A DNA stretch of 13,599 nucleotides from NCBI GenBank assembly GCA_964564845.1, contig CAZMCN010000052.1, positions 1 to 13,599 of the forward strand, written 5' to 3'. This document shows, in pieces, positions 1 through 6,878 of the stretch; the stretch's first letter is position 1; the number at the start of each line of letters is the position of its first letter. The notes under the pieces were generated by a model that had not been told where the DNA came from, did no database searches, and saw only the letters and a list, made by a program, of their open reading frames with translations. Position numbers and translations under genes: made by a program. The DNA is from CAYXPG01 sp964564845 (GTDB taxonomy: Bacteria > Planctomycetota > Phycisphaerae > Sedimentisphaerales > Anaerobacaceae).

Positions 1-1879
1 CCCGTATCGCCAGCGGGCTGTCGATTTCACTTCGCCGACACCTTTGCTCACAGGGATGGTCACAAACGCGTCCACAAACGGAAACAAATGGATTGCGTCT
101 CCGGATAATATTGGCAGCTTCGTTTAGTTTTCCTTCAGCGGCCAAAGCCAGATATTCCGGCACATTCACACCTGCGGGACAGGCATGCTGACAGGGTGCC
201 CTTACAATCTCTTCACACACCGCCGCCCGGCAGGTTTTCAGCACAATGTGTTCTTCATATTCATCACGGAAGTATCGAAGAGTCGAGAGTACCGGATTGG
301 GGGCGGTCTGTCCGAGTCCGCAGAGCGAGCCTTTTTTGATATGTTCGGCTAGGTGCTCAAGCACATCGAGGTCCTCGAGTTTGGCCTCGCCGCGACAGAT
401 TCCCTGGAGAATCTGAAGCATCTTTTTGGTGCCGACCCTGCAGGGCGTACATTTACCACAGGATTCTGCCTGTACGAATTCGAGAAAATACCTTGCAACG
501 TCCACCATGCAGGTATTTTCATCCATCACGATAAGGCCTCCCGAGCCCATTATTGCGCCAATCTGCTGGACGCTGTCGTAATCAATCTCAACGTCGAGGT
601 GCTTTGCCGGTATGCACCCGCCGGATGGGCCTCCGATTTGGGCAGCTTTGAACTTTCGACCCTTTGGAATGCCACCGCCTATATCGAAAACTATATGACG
701 AAGTGTAGTACCCATCGGCACTTCCACCAGACCTGTATTATTTACTCTGCCGGCAAGAGCAAAAATCTTCGTTCCTTTACTGCCTTCGGTTCCAATTTTG
801 CAGTACCATTTTGCACCGTTTAGAATTATCAGAGGAACATTGGCGAAGGTTTCCACGTTGTTGATATTGGTAGGCTTGCCCATGTAGCCTTTTTGAGCCG
901 GAAACGGCGGCCTGGGCATTGGCATGCCGCGCCTTCCTTCAAGCGAAGCAATAAGGGCGGTCTCTTCGCCACAGACAAACGCTCCGGCACCCATACGAAC
1001 CGTTACATCAAAGCTAAAGTCTGAGCCTGCAATTTTTTCTCCCAGCAGCCCAAACTGCCTTGCTTGTGAAAGTGCGATATTTATATGCTCGACTGCAATA
1101 GGGTACTCGGCACGAACATATATAAAGCCGCGCCTTGCACCAATTGCATAAGCAGCGATAATCATTCCCTCAATAACCCTATGTGGGTCGCCTTCCAGCA
1201 GGGCACGGTCCATGAACGCACCCGGGTCCCCCTCATCGGCATTGCAAACAAGATATTTTTCATCACCGGGACTTTTCCGACAGAACCCCCATTTTACTCC
1301 CGCTGGAAAACCCGCTCCACCGCGACCCCTAAGGCCGGATTCAGTCACCTCATCTATTACCTGTTGCCCACTTTTCTGCGTGAGGGCCTTTATCGCTGCC
1401 ACATATCCGCCCCGTTCGATGGCGTCTTCGATACGCTTTGGGTCAATCCGTCCACAGTTTTCCAGCACCAGCCTTTTTTGCCTCTTGTAAAAATCAAGGT
1501 CATTGATGCTGGGTGTGACTTTGCCGTCTTGCGTTACCGCAAGCCGCTCAACAGGTTTTCCCTTTTCTATGGTTGTTGATATTATTTCGTCTACATCCCC
1601 CGGCGTAACACCACCGTAGAGGTATTCATAGGGCTCGACGAGAATAACCGGCGCTCGGGCGCACATGCCGATACAGCCGGTCTCGACCACTTCGACCCCT
1701 TTGTCCTCACCGGATGCAGCCAGTTTCTTCTTGAAGGCATCGGCCACATCTACCGCCCCTAAGGCACGGCAGCCGGTCGTGCAGATAAGCACCCTCGCCT
1801 TGTAGCGCTTGCGCTTGTTCAGCAGTTGCTGCTGTAGTTGCTTGAACTGCTGTAATGATTTTATCTTTTTCTCCGGCAT
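1..1879 (-). CDS. nuoF: NuoF/HydB-like NADH-binding flavoprotein fused to a GltD/NfnL-type Fe-S domain (partial, C-terminus off the window)
   Basis: An uninterrupted frame of 626 codons runs from the ATG at 1879 off the left edge. A thioredoxin-like 2Fe-2S domain comes first (C33, C37, C69, C73). The NuoF core follows: NADH-binding GRGGAGFPAG at 185-194, flavin-binding stretch NADEGDPGAF at 213-222, GAGAFVCGEE at 297-306, and the N3-type [4Fe-4S] cysteines C474, C477, C480 and C520. HydB/HndC proteins normally end in a two-cluster ferredoxin domain. Here the chain goes instead into a glutamate-synthase small-subunit type Fe-S domain: CQHACPAG at 563-570, then C602, C606, C610, C614 in VCGRVCDHPCEQRC. 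An FAD/NAD(P) Rossmann module would be expected next, outside the window. It starts 5 bases after the nuoE stop with no clear Shine-Dalgarno, so it is probably translationally coupled. The likely role is a cytosolic NAD(P)H/ferredoxin electron-transfer or bifurcating subunit. The partner and true acceptor are unknown. Confidence 0.9.
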   Translation of the reverse strand, partial: MPEKKIKSLQQFKQLQQQLLNKRKRYKARVLICTTGCRALGAVDVADAFKKKLAASGEDKGVEVVETGCIGMCARAPVILVEPYEYLYGGVTPGDVDEIISTTIEKGKPVERLAVTQDGKVTPSINDLDFYKRQKRLVLENCGRIDPKRIEDAIERGGYVAAIKALTQKSGQQVIDEVTESGLRGRGGAGFPAGVKWGFCRKSPGDEKYLVCNADEGDPGAFMDRALLEGDPHRVIEGMIIAAYAIGARRGFIYVRAEYPIAVEHINIALSQARQFGLLGEKIAGSDFSFDVTVRMGAGAFVCGEETALIASLEGRRGMPMPRPPFPAQKGYMGKPTNINNVETFANVPLIILNGAKWYCKIGTEGSKGTKIFALAGRVNNTGLVEVPMGTTLRHIVFDIGGGIPKGRKFKAAQIGGPSGGCIPAKHLDVEIDYDSVQQIGAIMGSGGLIVMDENTCMVDVARYFLEFVQAESCGKCTPCRVGTKKMLQILQGICRGEAKLEDLDVLEHLAEHIKKGSLCGLGQTAPNPVLSTLRYFRDEYEEHIVLKTCRAAVCEEIVRAPCQHACPAGVNVPEYLALAAEGKLNEAANIIRRRNPFVSVCGRVCDHPCEQRCRRSEIDSPLAIR

Positions 1880-1884
1880 TTTTA

Positions 1885-2364
1885 TCAGGGATAATTTGCA
1901 AGTATGTTCTTAACCTTGTTCACAGTCATATGGCCGTAATAATCATTGTTCACCATCATCGTCGGGGCAAGAAAGCACGTACCGAGACAGGCGACAGTTT
2001 CAAAGGTAAATTGTAGGTCATCGGTTGTCTGGCCTGGTTCAATACCCAAAGCCCTACTTACCGCTTTGACGATTCCCTTGCCGCCTTTGACGTGACACGC
2101 AGTGCCCCTGCAACATCTCACGGTATGACGCCCATGCGGTTCGAGGTAGAACTGCTCATAGAAAGTCGCCACACCATATATTCGGCTTGCAGGTATCGAG
2201 GTGCGTTTACTCATCTCCATCAATACCAAAGGAGGCAGATAACCGTAGGCATTTTGGATTTGCTGGAGGAAAAGGATTAGCTCATTTGAGTCGGTCGCCG
2301 GATTTGACGCCAGTATTTTACTCAATGGCTCAAGGTTCAAAGAAGTTTCTTTCGTAAGGTTCAT
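1885..2364 (-). CDS. nuoE: NuoE/HndA-like 2Fe-2S thioredoxin-fold subunit
   Basis: This 159-residue protein has the usual length and layout of NuoE/HndA/HydC: an N-terminal helical part with LQQIQNAYGYLP (33-44) and the signature IYGVATFYEQF (62-72), then a thioredoxin-like 2Fe-2S domain. The cluster ligands are C85 and C90 (C-x4-C, in CRGTAC) and C126 and C130 (C-x3-C, in CLGTC). The family passes electrons between a NuoF-type flavoprotein and other redox subunits in complex I, NAD-dependent formate dehydrogenases and bifurcating hydrogenases. The NuoF-type gene starts 5 bases downstream, so the two almost certainly form one complex. No nuoG or [FeFe]-hydrogenase subunit is visible, although one could lie past base 1. 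The ATG at 2364 lacks a good Shine-Dalgarno; I keep it because the N-terminal length fits the family. The 51-base gap to metF suggests the same transcript. Confidence 0.93.
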   Translation of the reverse strand: MNLTKETSLNLEPLSKILASNPATDSNELILFLQQIQNAYGYLPPLVLMEMSKRTSIPASRIYGVATFYEQFYLEPHGRHTVRCCRGTACHVKGGKGIVKAVSRALGIEPGQTTDDLQFTFETVACLGTCFLAPTMMVNNDYYGHMTVNKVKNILANYP

Positions 2365-2415
2365 ACTTTATCGCCCGAAAACGCAACTTAAAAAGTTCAA
2401 CAACAACGTTGACTG

Positions 2416-3291
2416 TTATAAGCCGGCCATTTCCAGGACGGCGGCAATATGTCGCTCCCAACCCAGCGACATAATATGAATTCCCTGGCACAGGTCTTTG
2501 AGTTCCTTAATCAGTCGTGCGGAGATTTCCAGACTTTTTTCGACCCTCTTTTCCTTTCCAGAGGCAGTCAATTCATCGATAATCTCGTCAGGGACGTGTA
2601 TTCCCGCAACATTTGCGTTCATAAACTTAGCCATACCGGGTGACTTTAAGAAGACGATTCCGGCCATAATCGGCACATTCAGATGCTTTACTTTTTTCAT
2701 AAAAGCAGCGAACTTGTCCACTTCGTAAACCGCTTGTGTCTGGATAAACTGTGCACCGGCTGCAATCTTTTTCTCCATCTTTACAATCTGCGGCTCAATA
2801 GGGTCTGCACCGGGATTAACAACAGCGCCGAGACAAAATTGCGGCGGCCGCCCTTCCAAATCATTGCCGGCCATATCTTTGCCGTTCATCAGCGCCGTGA
2901 CAGCCGAGAGCAACTGCACGGAATCCAAATCGAAGACCGGCATCGCTTGCGGATGGTCGCCCAATGTTGTATGGTCGCCGGTAAGACACAATAGATTCTC
3001 AATGCCTAATACAGCGGCACTCAAGACATCCGACTGTAAACCGAGACGATTGCGGTCCCTGCAGGTAAGCTGCATAATCGGCTCAAGAGATTTTTCCTTC
3101 AAAAGGCGACAGGTCGCCATTGAGCCGACCCGCAGCACCGAGCTTTGTAAATCAGTAACATTGAAGGCATCAACCCTGCTCTGCAAAGGCACCAATTCTT
3201 CTATGACTTTTTCAATTTCTATGCCCTTAGGCGGCCCAACTTCACAGGTTACTACACACTTGCCCTGTTCGAAACGCTCAATAAGTTTCAT
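2416..3291 (-). CDS. metF: Methylenetetrahydrofolate reductase, MetF
   Basis: MetF reduces 5,10-methylene-THF to 5-methyl-THF, the last reductive step of the methyl branch before AcsE. The 291-residue length matches bacterial catalytic-domain-only enzymes, with no eukaryotic regulatory domain. Visible family motifs are CEVGPP at 16-21 (E17 sits where the catalytic glutamate is expected), LTCRDRNRLG at 75-84, the LCLTGD flavin-site segment at 101-106 and AQFIQTQAVYE at 180-190. The fold is a flavin-binding TIM barrel acting in the cytosol. The ATG at 3291 is preceded by a complete AAGGAGG, 11 bases away. Directly upstream is metV, the Fe-S partner that acetogen-type MetF needs because it lacks its own NADH site; this pairing argues for the acetogenic MetFV type rather than a methionine-synthesis MetF. 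The electron donor is not shown by the sequence; the hydrogenase and NuoE/NuoF-like genes beside it are candidates. Confidence 0.95.
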   Translation of the reverse strand: MKLIERFEQGKCVVTCEVGPPKGIEIEKVIEELVPLQSRVDAFNVTDLQSSVLRVGSMATCRLLKEKSLEPIMQLTCRDRNRLGLQSDVLSAAVLGIENLLCLTGDHTTLGDHPQAMPVFDLDSVQLLSAVTALMNGKDMAGNDLEGRPPQFCLGAVVNPGADPIEPQIVKMEKKIAAGAQFIQTQAVYEVDKFAAFMKKVKHLNVPIMAGIVFLKSPGMAKFMNANVAGIHVPDEIIDELTASGKEKRVEKSLEISARLIKELKDLCQGIHIMSLGWERHIAAVLEMAGL

Positions 3292-3302
3292 ACCTTAAAA
3301 TG

Positions 3303-3309
3303 CCTCCTT
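3303..3309 (-). promoter_or_regulatory. Strong Shine-Dalgarno for metF
   Basis: On the minus strand this reads AAGGAGG, 11 bases before the metF ATG, in the 23-base gap after the metV stop. It fixes the metF start at 3291. Confidence 0.7.
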
Positions 3310-3314
3310 TTCAT

Positions 3315-3980
3315 TTACTTTTCTAAATCATAAAACGAGGTTTTTCGCACGTCCTCGGAAGGCAGCATTTTACTATGGTCTCTTGGAGAATAAGCCTTCT
3401 TTAGATTTTCCAATCGTCCAAGTTTTTCCAGTCGCTCATAAATCAACTGCCAGCCGCAATCTTTTTCAGGGTCAACTTCACACTTTCCATCTTTGGCTCC
3501 ACCACAGGGTCCGTTAAGCAGACTTTTTGCGCACATAGTAATCGGGCAGATACCACCGGTATAGTCCAGTACACACTGTCCACAGGCATTGCATCGCTCA
3601 TCGGAAGGCCAGAGCCCCTGCATTCCTCCCAGACTCACCGTATCATCAGCAGGATGGACAACCTTGCTGACAACTTTGGAGACAGCCTGGACACCAATTC
3701 CACAAGTTAACACCACAATAGAATCCGCCTGCTGAATTTGCTCCATTTCTCTGGAAAGCCGGGTTGTTACCAGGACTTTATTGCAGAGAAAATCGACCAA
3801 ACAGGTTCCGGCTACGCTCTTGCCCGCTTTTTCCATTTCGTCTTTCATTTGCGCAAGTCCGTCTTTGCCGCCGGTTCCACAGGCTTCGGCACAGCCGTCA
3901 CAAGCCAACAGGAATATTTTTTTTTCGTTTCCAAGCGATTCTAAAACTTCTTCTATTGGTTTAGTCTTCGTAAACAGCAT
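3315..3980 (-). CDS. metV: MetV: Fe-S partner subunit of methylenetetrahydrofolate reductase
   Basis: The preferred product is 221 residues, starting at the ATG at 3980. This matches the family opening (here MLFTKTKPIEEVLESL) and has GAGGA at 3989-3993, 8 bases upstream. A longer GTG start at 4019 has no Shine-Dalgarno and would overlap the protease gene more deeply. The N-terminal domain carries C27, C30, C34, C60, C66 and C93, consistent with a [4Fe-4S] site. The C-terminal domain is of the MTHFR-C type: C130, C133, C136, then GGICPITMCAKSLLNGPCGG (143-161) with C145, C150 and C159, plus C167 and C175. In acetogens MetV docks onto MetF and brings electrons in from a third partner (RnfC2-like or Hdr/Mvh-like). 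None of those partners is visible here. It overlaps the end of the hydrogenase protease gene by 20 bases, which suggests coupled translation with the hydrogenase block. Confidence 0.92.
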   Translation of the reverse strand: MLFTKTKPIEEVLESLGNEKKIFLLACDGCAEACGTGGKDGLAQMKDEMEKAGKSVAGTCLVDFLCNKVLVTTRLSREMEQIQQADSIVVLTCGIGVQAVSKVVSKVVHPADDTVSLGGMQGLWPSDERCNACGQCVLDYTGGICPITMCAKSLLNGPCGGAKDGKCEVDPEKDCGWQLIYERLEKLGRLENLKKAYSPRDHSKMLPSEDVRKTSFYDLEK

Positions 3981-4518
3981 CTTCAATTTCCTCAAGTACC
4001 GTGTTAATGATTTCCGCACTTCTTTGTTTAACCAGTTGGGTCGGCTCTAATCCGCAATCCACTTCGGCCGGTTCAACTCCAATGATTATAACTTCAGATG
4101 GCGCACGGTTAAGTTTTTCAGCAGCCGCCAGGGCTTCAATAAGTCCAATCTGATGTAAGCTTATCTGGGAATCCTTTTTGCGGCTGAAAATTTCCGTCAA
4201 GTTATTTTTCTTTCGGCCTTTTAATACGGCTTTATAAATAGTGCCCGGTTCTTTGCCGACCTTTAAGGCATCAACAACTACCAGCTTATACAAACCGTCC
4301 TGCGACAAGAGAATGTCAAGGCCGGACGTTCCACCATCAATAACCTCCACATTTTCGGGCAGATTTTTTTTCTGCATCTCTGTGGCGATATAGGAACCGA
4401 TACCCTCATCTTTGAGAAGGATATTTCCCAGGCCGAGAATCAAAACACGTCTGCTTCTGCGTTTTTTCCGGTGCCCTATCGCCAAAACGGTATCCGTTTT
4501 TATTTCCATATCAAACAA
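3961..4518 (-). CDS. [NiFe] hydrogenase maturation protease (HyaD/HybD/HycI family)
   Basis: This endopeptidase removes the C-terminal tail of the [NiFe] large subunit once nickel is in place. With the TTG start at 4518 it has 185 residues; an ATG three codons later (4509) gives 182 and is equally plausible. Both have AGG-rich sequence 9 bases upstream. Family motifs are RVLILGLGNILLKDEGIG (24-41, with metal-ligand candidate E38), DGGTSGLDIL (61-70), VVDA with D84, and SLHQIGL with H122. E38, D84 and H122 correspond in order and roughly in spacing to the HybD nickel-sensing Glu, Asp and His. Ahead of the core is a strongly basic stretch, GHRKKRRSRR (15-24), longer than the usual N-terminus. 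The gene overlaps the large-subunit stop by 8 bases (TTG start), or follows it at once (ATG start), so its substrate is very probably that subunit. Confidence 0.93.
   Translation of the reverse strand: MFDMEIKTDTVLAIGHRKKRRSRRVLILGLGNILLKDEGIGSYIATEMQKKNLPENVEVIDGGTSGLDILLSQDGLYKLVVVDALKVGKEPGTIYKAVLKGRKKNNLTEIFSRKKDSQISLHQIGLIEALAAAEKLNRAPSEVIIIGVEPAEVDCGLEPTQLVKQRSAEIINTVLEEIEDAVYED
3989..3993 (-). promoter_or_regulatory. Shine-Dalgarno that decides the metV start
   Basis: The minus strand reads GAGGA here, 8 bases before the ATG at 3980 and inside the end of the protease gene. The competing in-frame GTG at 4019 has no comparable site, so 3980 is chosen. Confidence 0.65.
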
Positions 4519-5995
4519 CCCTAAAAACTCCTAACTCATTTGCGCCGGCATCAAGCAGATGCACCGAGCAGGCCAGACAGGGGTCAAACGCCCGGACAAT
4601 CCGGACCAGTTCAAATGGATTGTCTTTGTCCCTGACTTTAGTACCAATTATCGCCTGCTCTATTGCACCGGGCTGGTCTTTATCATCTTTGGGTGAAGCA
4701 TTCCAGGCCGTAGGTGTAATAACCTGATACCGCTCAATTTTCTTATCCTTGATGCTTATCCAGTGTCCTACTGAACCTCGTGGGGCTTCCGACAAACCGG
4801 CGCCATCGGCGGTTTCAGGAATTTCATTCTCAACGATACACGATTCGTTGGGTTTGAGGTCTTGGAGCCAATCGACCATAGCATCGGCAACAAATTTTGC
4901 TTCGAGCGCCCTTGCGGCGTGTCTGCCCAGCACTGAAAACAGCACGTCAACACCTGCATCAAATTGGCCAAGCAGTGAGTCAACCAGTTCTTTTACCTTA
5001 ATGTCACGCTGAACATAATTGCTTACCATTCGAGCCAAAGGCCCAAGCTCACAGACCTGAGCTTTATACCGCGGAGACTTCAGGAATGAATAGGCTTGCT
5101 CTTTGTCAAGCTGGGGTTTCGTTTGTCCCTCGGCAGGGTTTTTGCCCGAATCGGAATCAGCGTACCAAGAATACTTCACATCCTCAGTGATGTTTTCCTC
5201 AACAAGTGACTCAGGTTTCAAATCGGGGGAAACAACTGCCGGCTTGAAGAGTTTACCCGTCGGCAGGTCGAAACCTCCGTACGCTATCATTCTTCGACAA
5301 CCCTTGCCGATAGTAAAATAGTCCCCATAGACTTTTGCGACGGTGATAATGTCCGGTATGTAAATGTTGTCAATAAAATCTCTGATTTCATTGAGTCGCC
5401 AGAGGAAATTGGTAATTTTATCTTCGGTTGGTTTTTCGGTAACTCCGCCGGGGACAATACCAATGCTATGAGGCATCTTGCCACCGAAGATGGACAGCAT
5501 CTCCTGACATTTGCGTCTGATATCCAGGGCCTTTATATAGTGATTGACGAGTTCGGCGTTTGCCTGGCCAGAGACTCGATAATCACCTTCATAGCGAGGT
5601 ATAAAGGGTGAAAGGTCGCCCACGGCACTTACAGCATCAACATAATCGAGTGCGGCAAGATGATAAAAATGCAGGATATGCGACTGGAGAAAATTGGCGC
5701 CGAGTATTAGATAGCGAAGAAGTTTGCCGTTGTCCGGGATTCTATCGGTTAAGCCAAAGGCGTCATCGAGACATAAAGCCGAGGCGGTAGCGTGGGCAGT
5801 GGGACAAACACCACAAATTCGCTGTGTTATTCGATTGGCATCGCGAGGGTCTCTGCCCTGCAGGATTATTTCAAAGCCCCTAAAAAGTGTCCCCGCGCTT
5901 TTTGCTTCTTTTACCACGCCATCATCTATTACCGCTTCAATAGCAAGGTGTCCTTCTATTCTCGTTATTGGGTCTATTTTTATTTTAGTACTCAT
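4511..5995 (-). CDS. [NiFe] hydrogenase large (catalytic) subunit
   Basis: This 494-residue subunit holds the NiFe active site. The four nickel/iron ligands are present: C61 and C64 in RICGVCP (59-65), and C473 and C476 in DPCLACSVH (471-479). Other landmarks are DPITRIEGHL (8-17) with E14, and APRGSVGHW (404-412). After H479 there are 15 more residues, starting LLDAG, which is the tail cleaved during maturation; the protease gene follows immediately. Motif style (RICGVCP, DPCLACSVH) looks group 1-like rather than group 3 or 4, but group assignment needs a tree. The gene starts by ATGA overlap (5992-5995) with the small subunit. No membrane cytochrome b gene and no Tat signal on the partner are seen, so a soluble cytosolic enzyme is inferred. 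H2 oxidation feeding the methyl branch would fit the position between folD and metV; the reverse direction cannot be excluded. Confidence 0.96.
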   Translation of the reverse strand: MSTKIKIDPITRIEGHLAIEAVIDDGVVKEAKSAGTLFRGFEIILQGRDPRDANRITQRICGVCPTAHATASALCLDDAFGLTDRIPDNGKLLRYLILGANFLQSHILHFYHLAALDYVDAVSAVGDLSPFIPRYEGDYRVSGQANAELVNHYIKALDIRRKCQEMLSIFGGKMPHSIGIVPGGVTEKPTEDKITNFLWRLNEIRDFIDNIYIPDIITVAKVYGDYFTIGKGCRRMIAYGGFDLPTGKLFKPAVVSPDLKPESLVEENITEDVKYSWYADSDSGKNPAEGQTKPQLDKEQAYSFLKSPRYKAQVCELGPLARMVSNYVQRDIKVKELVDSLLGQFDAGVDVLFSVLGRHAARALEAKFVADAMVDWLQDLKPNESCIVENEIPETADGAGLSEAPRGSVGHWISIKDKKIERYQVITPTAWNASPKDDKDQPGAIEQAIIGTKVRDKDNPFELVRIVRAFDPCLACSVHLLDAGANELGVFRVV

Positions 5996-6846
5996 TTGAG
6001 TTCCTCAAAAGTGATTTTCTCATACATTGGTGAGGTGCCATCCGGAAATTCCGGCTCAACACACCCCAAGCAGGGAGAGCCGGCCTTTACGCACCAATTC
6101 AGGCCGTTATTCCACTGTCTCAAGGGACAATCAGCATAGGTGTAATGGCCTTTACAACCTAATTTATAAAGGCAGCCCGGGTCGCCTAACTTTTCGGCAA
6201 ATTTACCTTTGTCAAAGTCTGCTCGTCTGGGGCAATTTTCGTGAATCAAGCTACCATAGAAAAGCTTCGGACGAGCAAGGTCATCCAACTCCAGAGCATC
6301 TACTCCCGAAAACAAAACTGCAGATATCGTTCCTACGAACCAGTCCGGATGTGTCGGACATCCCGGAATGTTCACAACCGCAGTTTCAATTCCCTTTTCG
6401 TTAAATATTGCTTTCACTCCTTTACACAGAGTCGGATTAGGTCTGGCCGAAGGGATTCCACCGAAAGTGGCACAAGTGCCAAGGGCAATGACCAGCAAGG
6501 CATCTTTGCCCATCTCTTCAACGCTCTGTTGTATCGTCAAATGCCTGCCGTCTTTCTCACCGATACTACCATAGTTGCCATTTTCGGCGGTAGGAACAGC
6601 ACCTTCCACAATTAATATGTAGCCGCCCTTTCTGTTCTTTTCGGTGTCCTTGAGAACCTCAATAACGGGCTCACCCTGTCCGGCCATTATCGTTGCGTGA
6701 AATATCAGATTTAATTGCTGGCCGGGCACCAGCTCATCGAGCAAGAGGTTCCGGAACTTTGGACTTACCGCATTCAAAACAGATACCGAACAACCCGTGC
6801 AACCTGCTCCCTGCAGCCAAACAACCGGATATTTTTTAGTCGCCAC
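5992..6846 (-). CDS. [NiFe] hydrogenase small (electron-transfer) subunit, no Tat signal
   Basis: This 284-residue subunit relays electrons through three Fe-S clusters. Proximal cluster ligands: C16, C19 (GAGCTGC), C125 (GTCATFGG) and C163 (PGCPTHP). Distal cluster: H202, C205, C225 and C231. Medial cluster: C240, C252, C259 and C262. In many group 1 enzymes the second medial position is proline (NWPV) and the cluster is [3Fe-4S]. Here it is cysteine (NWCV), as in NiFeSe enzymes, so an all-[4Fe-4S] relay is predicted. Conserved E81 lies in VEGAVP. The mature-type sequence starts almost at residue 1 with no RRxFxK signal, so the enzyme should be cytosolic. The start is GTG at 6846, supported by AAAGGA at 6853-6858, 6 bases upstream. 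It follows folD by 32 bases and overlaps the large subunit by ATGA. Confidence 0.96.
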   Translation of the reverse strand: MATKKYPVVWLQGAGCTGCSVSVLNAVSPKFRNLLLDELVPGQQLNLIFHATIMAGQGEPVIEVLKDTEKNRKGGYILIVEGAVPTAENGNYGSIGEKDGRHLTIQQSVEEMGKDALLVIALGTCATFGGIPSARPNPTLCKGVKAIFNEKGIETAVVNIPGCPTHPDWFVGTISAVLFSGVDALELDDLARPKLFYGSLIHENCPRRADFDKGKFAEKLGDPGCLYKLGCKGHYTYADCPLRQWNNGLNWCVKAGSPCLGCVEPEFPDGTSPMYEKITFEELK

Positions 6847-6878
6847 TTCTTTTCCTTTCTATCTTCTTTTGATTACTG

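Noticed and set aside
353..1579. Plus-strand open frames (353-823, 924-1151, 1085-1579) opposite the left end
   Set aside because: They are antisense to the continuous NuoF-like frame and their translations show no family features.
1707..1901. Minus-strand open frame of 64 codons overlapping the nuoE/nuoF junction
   Set aside because: It is out of frame with the NuoF-like gene, which has all expected motifs from the ATG at 1879 onward; this short frame shows no recognisable domain.
2365..2415. Short inverted repeats (AACTT/AAGTT and CAACGTTG) between metF and nuoE
   Set aside because: Stems are only 4-5 base pairs and AT-rich with no U-tract; not enough for a terminator or operator call.
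3981..4019. Longer metV start (GTG at 4019)
   Set aside because: No Shine-Dalgarno; the ATG at 3980 has GAGGA 8 bases upstream and gives the family-typical N-terminus.
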